Assembly: GCF_038967635.1 (NCBI RefSeq)
Contig: NZ_CP152413.1
Location: 496,001 to 560,000, forward strand
Source of the DNA: Bradyrhizobium sp. B124
GTDB lineage: Bacteria > Pseudomonadota > Alphaproteobacteria > Rhizobiales > Xanthobacteraceae
DNA length: 64,000 nt
Reading direction: 5' to 3'
In this document: piece by piece, positions 55,156 to 62,709 of the stretch
How positions within the stretch are numbered: the first letter of the stretch is position 1
Layout of the letters: the number at the start of each line of letters is the position of its first letter
Made by a program: the position numbers and the translations under genes
Notes under the pieces: model-generated
Database searches by the model: none
What the model saw: only the letters and a program-made list of their open reading frames with translations
What the model was told of the DNA's origin: nothing

Positions 55156-56340
55156 ATGGAGCTCCACCACGCGCACCAGATCGAGGAAACGATCGAACGC
55201 GATGTTCGGCTCGACCTGTTCAGAGGGCTCGGGTTGTGGATGATATTTCTGGATCACATCCCCAATGATGGAGCCATCGGCTGGATTACGCTGCGCAACT
55301 ACGGCTTCAGCGACGCTGCGGAGTTCTTCGTTTTCATCTCGGGTTACCTTGCCGGTTTCATCTACGGCCCGATCATCGCTTCAGGTTTCTTGCTGTCCGC
55401 AGCGAAGCGGCTGTGGACGCGGGCCGCGCATATCTATGTGGCGCATATCATGCTGTTCCTGATCTTCACGGCCCAGGTCGCGAGAACCTCCCGACGGCTC
55501 GACAATCCGATGTATGAAAACGAATTCAATGTTTTCAATTTTCTGCAGCATCCGGATATCCTGATCGGGCAGGCACTCACCCTGCGATACAAGCCTGTGG
55601 ATCTCGACGTGCTGCCGCTGTTCATTGTCTTGCTGCTCGCGTCCCCACTGGTCATCTGGGCCTTGGTGCGTCGTCCCAATCTCACCTTATTGGCTTCGAT
55701 CGTTCTCTACGTGCTGGCGCGATGGTTCGATTGGAACATCGCCTCCTATCCACCGGGCACAACGTGGTACTTCAATCCATTTTGTTGGCAGTTGCTCTTT
55801 GTCTTCGGCCAGTGGTGTGGGGTGGGCGCATTGTCTCAGATCGCCAGAATCATCCAGTCGCGGATCGTCGCAGCGGTAGCGATTGCCTGGCTGATCTTTG
55901 CGTTCCTGATCGTGATGACGTGGCATTTTCATGCGCTGGAGATGTTCATACCGGGATGGATGATGAAGTTCATCTATCCGATCGACAAAACGGATCTGGA
56001 TATGTTGCGCTTGACCCACTTCCTCGCGCTTGCGGTCGTTGTCCATGGCCTGATTCCGCGGGACTGGCCGCCGCTGAAATCCCGATCATTGCGTCCGCTG
56101 ACCTTGTGCGGCGAGCATTCGCTTCCGATCTTTTGCCTCGGGGTCTTGCTTTCGTTCTCCGCCCATTGGGTCTTGACCCAATACAGCGGCGCGGTCATCG
56201 CACAGCTCGTGGTGAGCGCGGCCGGAATCTCGATCATGATCGCCGCGGCGTGGCTGTTGCACCGCGCCGACGACATCCCGAATTTGTTCGTCGATGTGAC
56301 AAATGCAGAGCTTCGACGGAAGATTGGGCGACCGAACTAG
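55156..56340 (+). CDS. opgC: OpgC-type membrane acyltransferase
   Basis: About 394 residues from the ATG at 55156 (a GTG at 55141 is possible). The protein has ten or so hydrophobic helices and the OpgC opening RDVRLDLFRGLGLWMIFLDH. OpgC proteins add succinyl groups to periplasmic (cyclic) glucans at the inner membrane. HDAAEFFVF-like FSDAAEFFVFISGYLAGF and the helix content agree with the family. It is separated from its left neighbour by repeat DNA. Monocistronic. Confidence 0.85.
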   Translation: MELHHAHQIEETIERDVRLDLFRGLGLWMIFLDHIPNDGAIGWITLRNYGFSDAAEFFVFISGYLAGFIYGPIIASGFLLSAAKRLWTRAAHIYVAHIMLFLIFTAQVARTSRRLDNPMYENEFNVFNFLQHPDILIGQALTLRYKPVDLDVLPLFIVLLLASPLVIWALVRRPNLTLLASIVLYVLARWFDWNIASYPPGTTWYFNPFCWQLLFVFGQWCGVGALSQIARIIQSRIVAAVAIAWLIFAFLIVMTWHFHALEMFIPGWMMKFIYPIDKTDLDMLRLTHFLALAVVVHGLIPRDWPPLKSRSLRPLTLCGEHSLPIFCLGVLLSFSAHWVLTQYSGAVIAQLVVSAAGISIMIAAAWLLHRADDIPNLFVDVTNAELRRKIGRPN

Positions 56341-56398
56341 ATTGATGTTCCTGGACGAGGCGTTCCCGCGCCTGTGGGGGCTTGCGCCGCCGGGCACA

Positions 56399-57553
56399 TC
56401 AGTGATTGGCAATCCGCCCGGCTTCGACCGGTGCGGCGATGTGGCCCGGATCGATCCGCCCTTCGCCCGCGCTACTCCGCGACGGCCATCCGTGGCGTGA
56501 GGCCAGCATCGTGAGCCTGTCCCTGACGAGATAATGCGCGGGGCTTTCGAGGAAGCGCCAGACGAACCATGCCAGCGCCACCATGCTTGCCACCACGAGC
56601 GCGGTCGATAGCGCGTCTGGCACTGGCGTCATCAGGAGCAGGATCACGTAGCCGAGCTGCAGATGCAGCAAATAGAGCGGATAGGTGATGCCGCCCACGG
56701 CCCTGACCAGGCTGTCCGGCAGCGGCACCGACTTGATCCGCGTGGCGGCGAACACGATGCTGAGTGAGACGATGCAGATCACGGTGACGACGCGCGGATC
56801 GAAGCTGCCATGGGTGTGGACGCCGAGCCGCTCCAGCTTGTGCACGGCCTGGAACGTCGCGGTGCCCATCGCCAGCGTCAGCAGGCTGTAGAGCCTGGTG
56901 TCGCGGCGTCCGCGGTAGTGTTCATAGATCAGGAGCCCGACGGCGAAGAAGCCGCTGTCGTCGGCCATGAACAGTTTCTCGAACAGCGGAACGTCCAGCG
57001 TCAGCTCGTTGGCGAAGGTGATGGCGATCCACGCCAGGATGATCGTGTCGATCTTCCGCGGGAAAATGCCCCAGGCCAGAAACAGCGCGACCCAGACGTA
57101 GAACACAACCTCGATCACCAGCGACCAGTAGGCGTCGTCCATATAGGGCTGACCGAGCATCGGCGCCGCGATGAACAGGTTTGCGAGCCATTGCCCCCAC
57201 GTCACGTGGAAGTAGGTGTGGCCCAGCAGCAGCGTGGTGAGGAAGGTCAGCGTCATGCAGATGACGAAGGCCGGATAGATCCGGCTGAAGCGCGCGATCG
57301 CGAAACCGACCGGCGTGCGGCCTTCGGCTGAATAGGCGATGACGAAGCCGCTGATGGCGAAGAACACGGGGACGCCGAGGAAGCCGTATTGGGCGACCGG
57401 CGCAAGATACGGCATCGCCACCTTTTGAACGCCGTGCGATGCGGTGCCCCAGAAGCCGTAATGGTACAGGATCACGGCCCCGACAGCGGCGAGCCGCAGC
57501 AGGTCCAGCACGGGAACCCGGGTCGGATCCGGTTGTTTGGCTACGCTCGGCAT
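56399..57553 (-). CDS. Acyltransferase family 3 membrane protein
   Basis: A 384-aa protein with about ten helices. It starts with PVLDLLRLAAVGAVILYHYG; the catalytic-His-type motif R..A...V...H of acyltransferase-3 is present in modified form (RLAAVGAVILYHY). FLGVPVFFAISGFVIAYSAE and RIYPAFVICM are further family signatures. Substrates include exopolysaccharide and LPS sugars; unspecified here. It is convergent with opgC. Confidence 0.85.
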   Translation of the reverse strand: MPSVAKQPDPTRVPVLDLLRLAAVGAVILYHYGFWGTASHGVQKVAMPYLAPVAQYGFLGVPVFFAISGFVIAYSAEGRTPVGFAIARFSRIYPAFVICMTLTFLTTLLLGHTYFHVTWGQWLANLFIAAPMLGQPYMDDAYWSLVIEVVFYVWVALFLAWGIFPRKIDTIILAWIAITFANELTLDVPLFEKLFMADDSGFFAVGLLIYEHYRGRRDTRLYSLLTLAMGTATFQAVHKLERLGVHTHGSFDPRVVTVICIVSLSIVFAATRIKSVPLPDSLVRAVGGITYPLYLLHLQLGYVILLLMTPVPDALSTALVVASMVALAWFVWRFLESPAHYLVRDRLTMLASRHGWPSRSSAGEGRIDPGHIAAPVEAGRIANH

Positions 57554-57622
57554 ACGCCCCGATCATGGCGGCGAGGCATGAAGGCGTTGTTAATCCGGCC
57601 GGCCGAGCGCCTGGGCGGCTGT

Positions 57623-58843
57623 TCACGATTGCAGGAGGCCGGTGGCGATGCCGGCCGCCGCGCTGAGGACGACCACCACGAGCGGCGGGGCGCGCCATGC
57701 CGTGAGCAGGACGAAGCCTGATAGCGCGATGCCGAAATCGAGCGGACGGTGCACGCTGCTGGTCCACACCGGATCGTAAAGCGCGGCGCCGAGGATGCCG
57801 ACCACGGCGGCATTGACGCCGCGCATCATCGCCTGCGCCGCCGGCCGTTTGCGGAAGCCATCCCAGAACGGCAGTGCTGCGAGCAGGATGAGAAGTCCCG
57901 GCAAGAAGATACCGAGGAGGCCTGTGATCGCGCCCGGCACGCCGCCGATCACGGCGCCGAGATAGGCGGCGAAGGTGAACAGCGGGCCCGGTACGGCCTG
58001 CGCGGCGCCGTAGCCGGTCAGGAACGCGTCGTCGCCGATCCAGCCCGGCGTCACCACCGTTTCGCGCAGCAGCGGCAGCACGACATGGCCGCCGCCGAAC
58101 ACCAGCGCGCCGGAGCGGTAGAAGGCTTCGAACAGGCCGAGGCCGGGCCATGCGCGGGCGAGCAGCGGCAACCCGACCAGCAGGGCAAGGAACAGGATCA
58201 GTGCGCAGAGGCCAACGCGGCGCGACACCGGCATCGCGATGTGCGTGACGCCGTCGGCTGCTTGCGCCGCCTGGCAGAACCACAGCCCGGCGATGGCACC
58301 GAGCACGATGGCGCCGATCTGCGCGATCGACGAGGAGCTCGCGAGGATGACGAGTGCCGCGACCGTTGCAATGGAAGCGCGCGCGCGGTCCGGACAAAGC
58401 GAGCGCGCCATGCCCCAGACAGCCTGCGCTACGATCGCAACCGCCACCAGCTTGAGGCCATGCACGAGCCCTGCACCGGCCGGGCCGCTCAATCCGCCAG
58501 CGCCGAAGGCAAACAGCACCAGCGCAATCGCCGAGGGCAGCGTGAAGCCGGTCCAGGCCGCCAGTGCGCCGAGATAGCCAGCACGCATCAGGCCAAGCGA
58601 AAAGCCGACCTGGCTGCTCGCAGGCCCTGGCAGGAATTGGCAGAGCGCGACCAGATCCGCATAGGCCTGTTCGTCAAGCCAGCGCCGGCGGGTGACGAAC
58701 TCGTCGCGGAAATAGCCGATGTGCGCGATGGGACCGCCGAAGCAGGTCACGCCGAGCCTGAGGAAAATGAACAGCACTTCCAGCGGCGAGTGTGCTGGCC
58801 GCGCGGTCGACGCGTTGGCGTGCTGGACGTCAGTATCGTTCAA
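57623..58843 (-). CDS. chrA: Chromate efflux transporter ChrA
   Basis: A 406-aa two-domain (long-chain CHR) transporter. The two halves carry the repeated signature: FGGPIAHIGYFRDEFV with LCQFLPGPASSQVGF, and FGGGHVVLPLLRETVV with GYGAAQAVPGPLFTFAAYLG. It exports chromate by proton exchange. No chrB regulator is nearby. 69 bp separate it from the acyltransferase-3 gene downstream. Confidence 0.93.
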   Translation of the reverse strand: MNDTDVQHANASTARPAHSPLEVLFIFLRLGVTCFGGPIAHIGYFRDEFVTRRRWLDEQAYADLVALCQFLPGPASSQVGFSLGLMRAGYLGALAAWTGFTLPSAIALVLFAFGAGGLSGPAGAGLVHGLKLVAVAIVAQAVWGMARSLCPDRARASIATVAALVILASSSSIAQIGAIVLGAIAGLWFCQAAQAADGVTHIAMPVSRRVGLCALILFLALLVGLPLLARAWPGLGLFEAFYRSGALVFGGGHVVLPLLRETVVTPGWIGDDAFLTGYGAAQAVPGPLFTFAAYLGAVIGGVPGAITGLLGIFLPGLLILLAALPFWDGFRKRPAAQAMMRGVNAAVVGILGAALYDPVWTSSVHRPLDFGIALSGFVLLTAWRAPPLVVVVLSAAAGIATGLLQS

Positions 58844-58944
58844 GCGTCGTCAATTCCTTTGGCTTGCGTCCCGCGTCAGGACTCATCGGGCGAAGCATAT
58901 CGCCATTCGATGACGCCCAGGCGCAATACTTCCGGTGGCGACCG

Positions 58945-59587
58945 TCAGCCGATCCAGCCGAGCAGCCGGAACCAGACGAGATAGAGCGGCGCCAGCACGA
59001 CGAAGGAGATCGCGCCGACGACGAGGCACATCTTGACCGCCGCGCTGGTCGGCACGCGCGCCATGCCGGCGGCAACGACGATCGGCGCGGCTTGATACGG
59101 CAACAGCGGCGTCGCATAGGCGAACACCTGCGACATCAGCACGGTCGGCAGCGTGAGGCCCGTGTGCGCGGCGAGCGCGAGCGCGGCGCGGCCCGGCGAT
59201 CCCTCCGCCAAACCGGCGCGATCGGCCAGCGCCAGGATGATCGGCATCAAGAGCGCGATGCGCCAGCGCATAGGTCAGCGCGATCACGCCGGCCACCATC
59301 CGAAACCAGGAGCCATTGAGATGGTCTGCGAGCAGCCGCGCGATCCGGTCGGCCAGTCCCACCTTGCGGATCGCCGTGCCGATCACGAAGCCGCCGAGCA
59401 CCAGCCAGAACGCTTCCGATTGAAAGCCGGAGAACAGCACGTCCGGCGGCGCCGCGCGGAATACCGCCACCGCGGCGGAGAACAGCAGCGCGGTGAGAAA
59501 TTCCGGCAGCAGGCTGGTGGCCCAGAGCAGGATGGCGATCGCGGCAAACCAGCCGGGATGGATCAGCGACGAGGCGGTCTCGGTCAT
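58945..59587 (-). pseudogene. Decayed SLC13/DASS-type permease
   Basis: From the ATG at 59587, about 107 residues read as the N-terminus of an SLC13-type anion permease (SEAFWLVLGGFVIGTAIRKV; ALTYALA). Then the family continues in another frame from about 59265 (RIALLMPIILALADRAGLAE) and jumps to the C-terminal end (VLMSQVFAYATPLLPYQAAP ... LVWFRLLGWIG) by 58945. The total is about half of the usual 400+ residues, so both a frameshift with local deletion and a large internal deletion are implied. Translation in the original frame runs on into Arg-rich nonsense. Confidence 0.75.
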
Positions 59588-59736
59588 AACGGGGAATCAG
59601 TGGAATGAGGGCTGGGCGTTGCGACCATAGCACCGCGCAACCCGGCTGCGTGGCCGTGATCGGGCAAGGCTGACGTGTCGGGATGGCGGGACGACCGGCG
59701 CGCAGCGCGAAGTCCGCGTCGCGCGTGATGCGGCGT

Positions 59737-60129
59737 TTACGCGAAGCGCCGATGGCAGACGGCTTCGATACGGTTGCCGTCGGGGTCGCGCAGAAAAGCG
59801 CCGTAGTAGTGGGGATGATATTCGGGACGCAGACCCGGCGCGCCGTCGTCCGATCCTCCTGCCGAAAGCCCGGCACGCCAGAAAGCGTCAACCTGGTCGC
59901 GGAATTGCGCCTTGAAGCACCAATGCCGCCCGTATGCTGCTTCGGGCACCGGTCCGGGGCGGATCAGCAAATAGGTCAGGTCAGGATGATCGGCGTCGCA
60001 GCGCTCGCCGTAGCTGATCCACGTCTCGCCGCTGCTCATCTTGGTGACGGCAAGCGCGGCCATCACGGCGTCGTAGAAGGGCTCGGCGTCGAGTATGTTG
60101 GATACGGTGATGGAGACGTGGTCCAACAT
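59737..60129 (-). CDS. VOC family (glyoxalase-like) protein
   Basis: A 130-aa protein starting MLDHVSITVSNILDAEPFYD, with two beta-alpha-beta-beta-beta modules and the end PDGNRIEAVCH, which supplies the metal-ligand Glu/His positions. HWCFKAQFRDQVDAFWRAGL is typical of lactoylglutathione-lyase-like VOC proteins. The reaction cannot be assigned. Confidence 0.88.
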   Translation of the reverse strand: MLDHVSITVSNILDAEPFYDAVMAALAVTKMSSGETWISYGERCDADHPDLTYLLIRPGPVPEAAYGRHWCFKAQFRDQVDAFWRAGLSAGGSDDGAPGLRPEYHPHYYGAFLRDPDGNRIEAVCHRRFA

Positions 60130-60218
60130 GAACGATCTCCTGCGTTGACGACGACGGCCCTAGCGGGGCGTCTGTCTACCACACACCGATGCGCACGGCG
60201 CGCGCCGCGTCGGGCGTG

Positions 60219-60329
60219 TCACTCGTAGCGCATGTTCTTCGACGGCCGCCGTGCCGCAGGCATTGCCAGCACGACGAGACACAGCGCGATCATCGCCAGT
60301 CCCATGAATTCGAATGCAAATGCGTCCAC
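60219..60329 (-). CDS. Small single-pass membrane protein (36 aa), GTG start
   Basis: The GTG at 60329, preceded by gggggagaatggccc, opens a 36-codon frame beginning MDAFAFEFMGLAMIALCLVV and followed by a basic tail (ARRPSKNMRYE). The strong ribosome-binding site plus one hydrophobic helix with a positively charged C-terminus argue for a real gene, although it is too short for most callers. The rest of the gap 60130-60582 holds a repeat (60479-60565) and no other gene. Confidence 0.5.
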   Translation of the reverse strand: MDAFAFEFMGLAMIALCLVVLAMPAARRPSKNMRYE

Positions 60330-60478
60330 GGGCCATTCTCCCCCATTAGAAACAGTTAGACTTGTTGGGGGAGCGTTGACGCGCTGTTAAGCCTTATGGT
60401 TACCGCCGCGAGCCTCCCGGCATGGTGGAGGGTGAGTTAACGCTCACGACGGGCGTCATGTGTGCTGTGCAGCGGATT

Positions 60479-60565
60479 CCGTAGGATGGGTGGAGCGAAG
60501 CGAAACCCATCATTCCGTCCGCGTGTGAGATCGATGGGTTTCGCTGCGCTCTACCCATCCTACGG
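60479..60565. repeat. Imperfect inverted repeat (family C)
   Basis: The left arm ccgtaggatgggtggagcga (60479 on) and the right arm ending tctacccatcctacgg (to 60565) are complementary over about 30 bp with few mismatches, each containing gcgaagcgaaacccat or its complement. 17 bp before the LysR stop. This 'gtaggatgggt...acccatcctac' type is dispersed in many proteobacteria. Confidence 0.75.
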
Positions 60566-60582
60566 GAGCTGTGCGCGCAGCG

Positions 60583-61485
60583 CTACGCCACGAGCTTCGG
60601 CAGCGTGGCTGCGAGCGCGTCCACCGCAAGCCGAACCTTCAGCGGCAGTCGCGGCGTCGGCAGCCACAGCGCATAGCAATCGTAGGGAAGCTCACCCTCG
60701 TTGCCGAGAACGCGGACCAGTGCGCCGCGCTCGAGGCGTTCGCGCACCAGCCAGGAGGGCAGCCACGCCAGCCCCATGCCGCGTGCCGCGGCGTCGGCGA
60801 TGGCTTCGAGATCGTCGAGCCTGAGCCGCCCGGCCGGCCACACCTCGCGCGGCGGCTGGCCGTCGCGCGGGAACAGCCACGGGCGCGCGCGGCCGAGGCG
60901 GCGATAGACGATCGCCTGGTGCTGGCCGAGCTCATCGAGCGTGCGCGGCTTGCCGTGCGCCTTCAGATACGCGCGCGAGCCGCACACCACCATGCGCTGG
61001 CGCGCGATGCGCCGCGCGATCACGCCGGATTGCTCGTCGAGATCGCCGGTCCTGATCGCAAAATCGTAGCCGCCCTCCATCAGATCGGCGACCGGATCGC
61101 CGAACGAGAGATCGAGCTCCAGGGCAGGATATTTCTGCGCCAGTCTGAGCAGCAGCGGCGTCACGCAGTGCCGGCCCAACAGCGCCGGCATCGTCACCTT
61201 GAGCCGTCCGCGCGGCTCGGACAGTTGATCGGAAGCGAGCGCGTCGGCCGCTTCCGCTTCGGCGAGCACCGCGCGGCAGCGCTCGTAATAGGCCTGCCCG
61301 AACTCGGTCAGGCTCTGACGCCGCGTGGTGCGGTGGATCAGGCGGACGCCGAGCCGCTCTTCGAGGAACCGGACATGCTTGCCGACCATCGGGCCGGACA
61401 TCTCGAGCGCCTCGGCGGCGGCCGCGAAGGAGCCGAGATCGACCGCCCTGAGAAACACGGCCATGCTGGTCAGGCGGTCCATCAT
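60583..61485 (-). CDS. LysR family transcriptional regulator
   Basis: A 300-aa protein with the N-terminal winged helix MAVFLRAVDLGSFAAAAEAL / SGPMVGKHVRFLEERLGVRL and the C-terminal substrate-binding fold. The sequence resembles the AaeR/DmlR-like group. Divergent from an oxidoreductase gene, 116 bp away, which is the likely target. Confidence 0.92.
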   Translation of the reverse strand: MMDRLTSMAVFLRAVDLGSFAAAAEALEMSGPMVGKHVRFLEERLGVRLIHRTTRRQSLTEFGQAYYERCRAVLAEAEAADALASDQLSEPRGRLKVTMPALLGRHCVTPLLLRLAQKYPALELDLSFGDPVADLMEGGYDFAIRTGDLDEQSGVIARRIARQRMVVCGSRAYLKAHGKPRTLDELGQHQAIVYRRLGRARPWLFPRDGQPPREVWPAGRLRLDDLEAIADAAARGMGLAWLPSWLVRERLERGALVRVLGNEGELPYDCYALWLPTPRLPLKVRLAVDALAATLPKLVA

Positions 61486-61556
61486 TCGAAACCCTCAGTT
61501 TTGACTGTTCAGTCTGCGGGATGATTTATCCTCAGAACTGACCTTGGCATAGCTCA

Positions 61557-61582
61557 TTCAATTGAACTGTTTTGCAATTCAA
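61557..61582 (+). promoter_or_regulatory. LysR-type operator candidate
   Basis: ttgaa-N11-ttcaa (61562-61582), with the palindrome ttcaattgaa (61557-61566) overlapping it, fits the T-N11-A LysR box. It lies 20-45 bp before the oxidoreductase ATG and about 80 bp from the lysR start. Confidence 0.45.
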
Positions 61583-61601
61583 CTGCTTTGGAGTGTTGCC
61601 G

Positions 61602-62591
61602 ATGGCTCGCGTGGTTCGTTTTCATCAACATGGTGGTCCCGAGGTGCTGCGGATCGAGGATGTGGCGATCGCGCCGCCGGCGCGCGGCGAGATCCGGATC
61701 CGGATCAAGGCGCTCGGACTGAACCGCGCCGAGGCCCTGATGCGCAGGGGGACCTATATCGAGACGCCGGCGCTGCCGTCCGGCCTCGGCCTCGAGGCCG
61801 CCGGGCTTGTCGAAGCGATCGGCGAGGGGGTCGGCGGCTTCGCGCTTGGGGATGCCGTCAGCATCGTGCCGCCGATCTCGATGGCGCGCTGGCCGGCCTA
61901 TGGCGAGCTCGCAACGTTCCCGGCCGCGCTCGTCGTCAAGCATCCGCCGGTGCTGGGTTTTCAGGAGGCCGCCGCTGTGTGGATGCAATACCTCACGGCC
62001 TATGGCGCCTTGATCGATATTGCCAAGCTTGCCCGCGCGGAGTTCGTCGTCATCACGGCAGCATCGAGCAGCGTCGGGCTCGCTGCGATCCAGATCGCCA
62101 ATCGTATCGGTGCGATTCCGATCGCGGTGACGCGCACCTCAGCCAAGGCGCAGGCCCTGCGCGACGCCGGCGCGGCGCATGTGATCGCGTCCGCGGAGGA
62201 AGACCTGCAATCGAGGCTGGAGCAGATCGCAGGGCCAAACGGCGTTCGCGTGGTGCTCGATTCGGTCGGCGGCCCCGTCTTCATGCCGCTGACATCAGCG
62301 ATGGCGCATGGCGGCATCCTGATCGAGTATGGCGGGCTCAGCGAGGCGCCGACGCCGTTTCCGCTGTTCACCGTGCTGAGCAAGAGCCTGATCCTGCGCG
62401 GCTACCGCGTGCACGAGATCGTTCAGGATCCGTCGCGGCTCGAGGCGGCGAAGGCGTTCATCCTCGACGGGCTTGCAGACGGCGCGCTGACGCCGATCAT
62501 CGCGCGGACGTTTGCCTTCGAGGAGATCGTCGCGGCGCACCGGTATCTGGAGTCGAACGTGCAGTTCGGGAAGATCGTGGTGACGGTGTGA
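61602..62591 (+). CDS. Zinc-independent MDR oxidoreductase (quinone oxidoreductase-like)
   Basis: 329 residues from MARVVRFHQHGGPEVLRIED. MDR fold with the QOR-type opening, GLGLEAAGLVEAIGEGVGGF, the NAD(P) region ITAASSSVGLAAIQIANRIG and the ending FEEIVAAHRYLESNVQFGKI. No zinc-ligand cluster, so it is like quinone oxidoreductase or enoyl reductase. Regulated by the divergent LysR gene, by context. A start at 61572 is rejected because the MARV start has ggag eight bases upstream. Confidence 0.9.
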   Translation: MARVVRFHQHGGPEVLRIEDVAIAPPARGEIRIRIKALGLNRAEALMRRGTYIETPALPSGLGLEAAGLVEAIGEGVGGFALGDAVSIVPPISMARWPAYGELATFPAALVVKHPPVLGFQEAAAVWMQYLTAYGALIDIAKLARAEFVVITAASSSVGLAAIQIANRIGAIPIAVTRTSAKAQALRDAGAAHVIASAEEDLQSRLEQIAGPNGVRVVLDSVGGPVFMPLTSAMAHGGILIEYGGLSEAPTPFPLFTVLSKSLILRGYRVHEIVQDPSRLEAAKAFILDGLADGALTPIIARTFAFEEIVAAHRYLESNVQFGKIVVTV

Positions 62592-62612
62592 GAGGTTGCT
62601 GACGATCCCCAC

Positions 62613-62698
62613 CGTCATTGCGAGGAGCGAAGCGACGAAGCAATCCATTGTTCAGCGCATGTGGCGCGATGGATTGCTTCGCTGCGCTCGCAATGACG
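62613..62698. repeat. Imperfect inverted repeat (family D)
   Basis: The arm cgtcattgcgaggagcgaag (from 62613) continues cgacgaagcaatccat; the other arm, atggattgcttcgctgcgct then cgcaatgacg, ends at 62698. Complementary over about 30 bp. It lies between the oxidoreductase stop and the selO stop. Similar 'cgtcattgcgaggagcgaagc' elements are known as intergenic repeats in Bradyrhizobium and relatives. Confidence 0.75.
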
Positions 62699-62709
62699 AT
62701 GTGGAGGCC

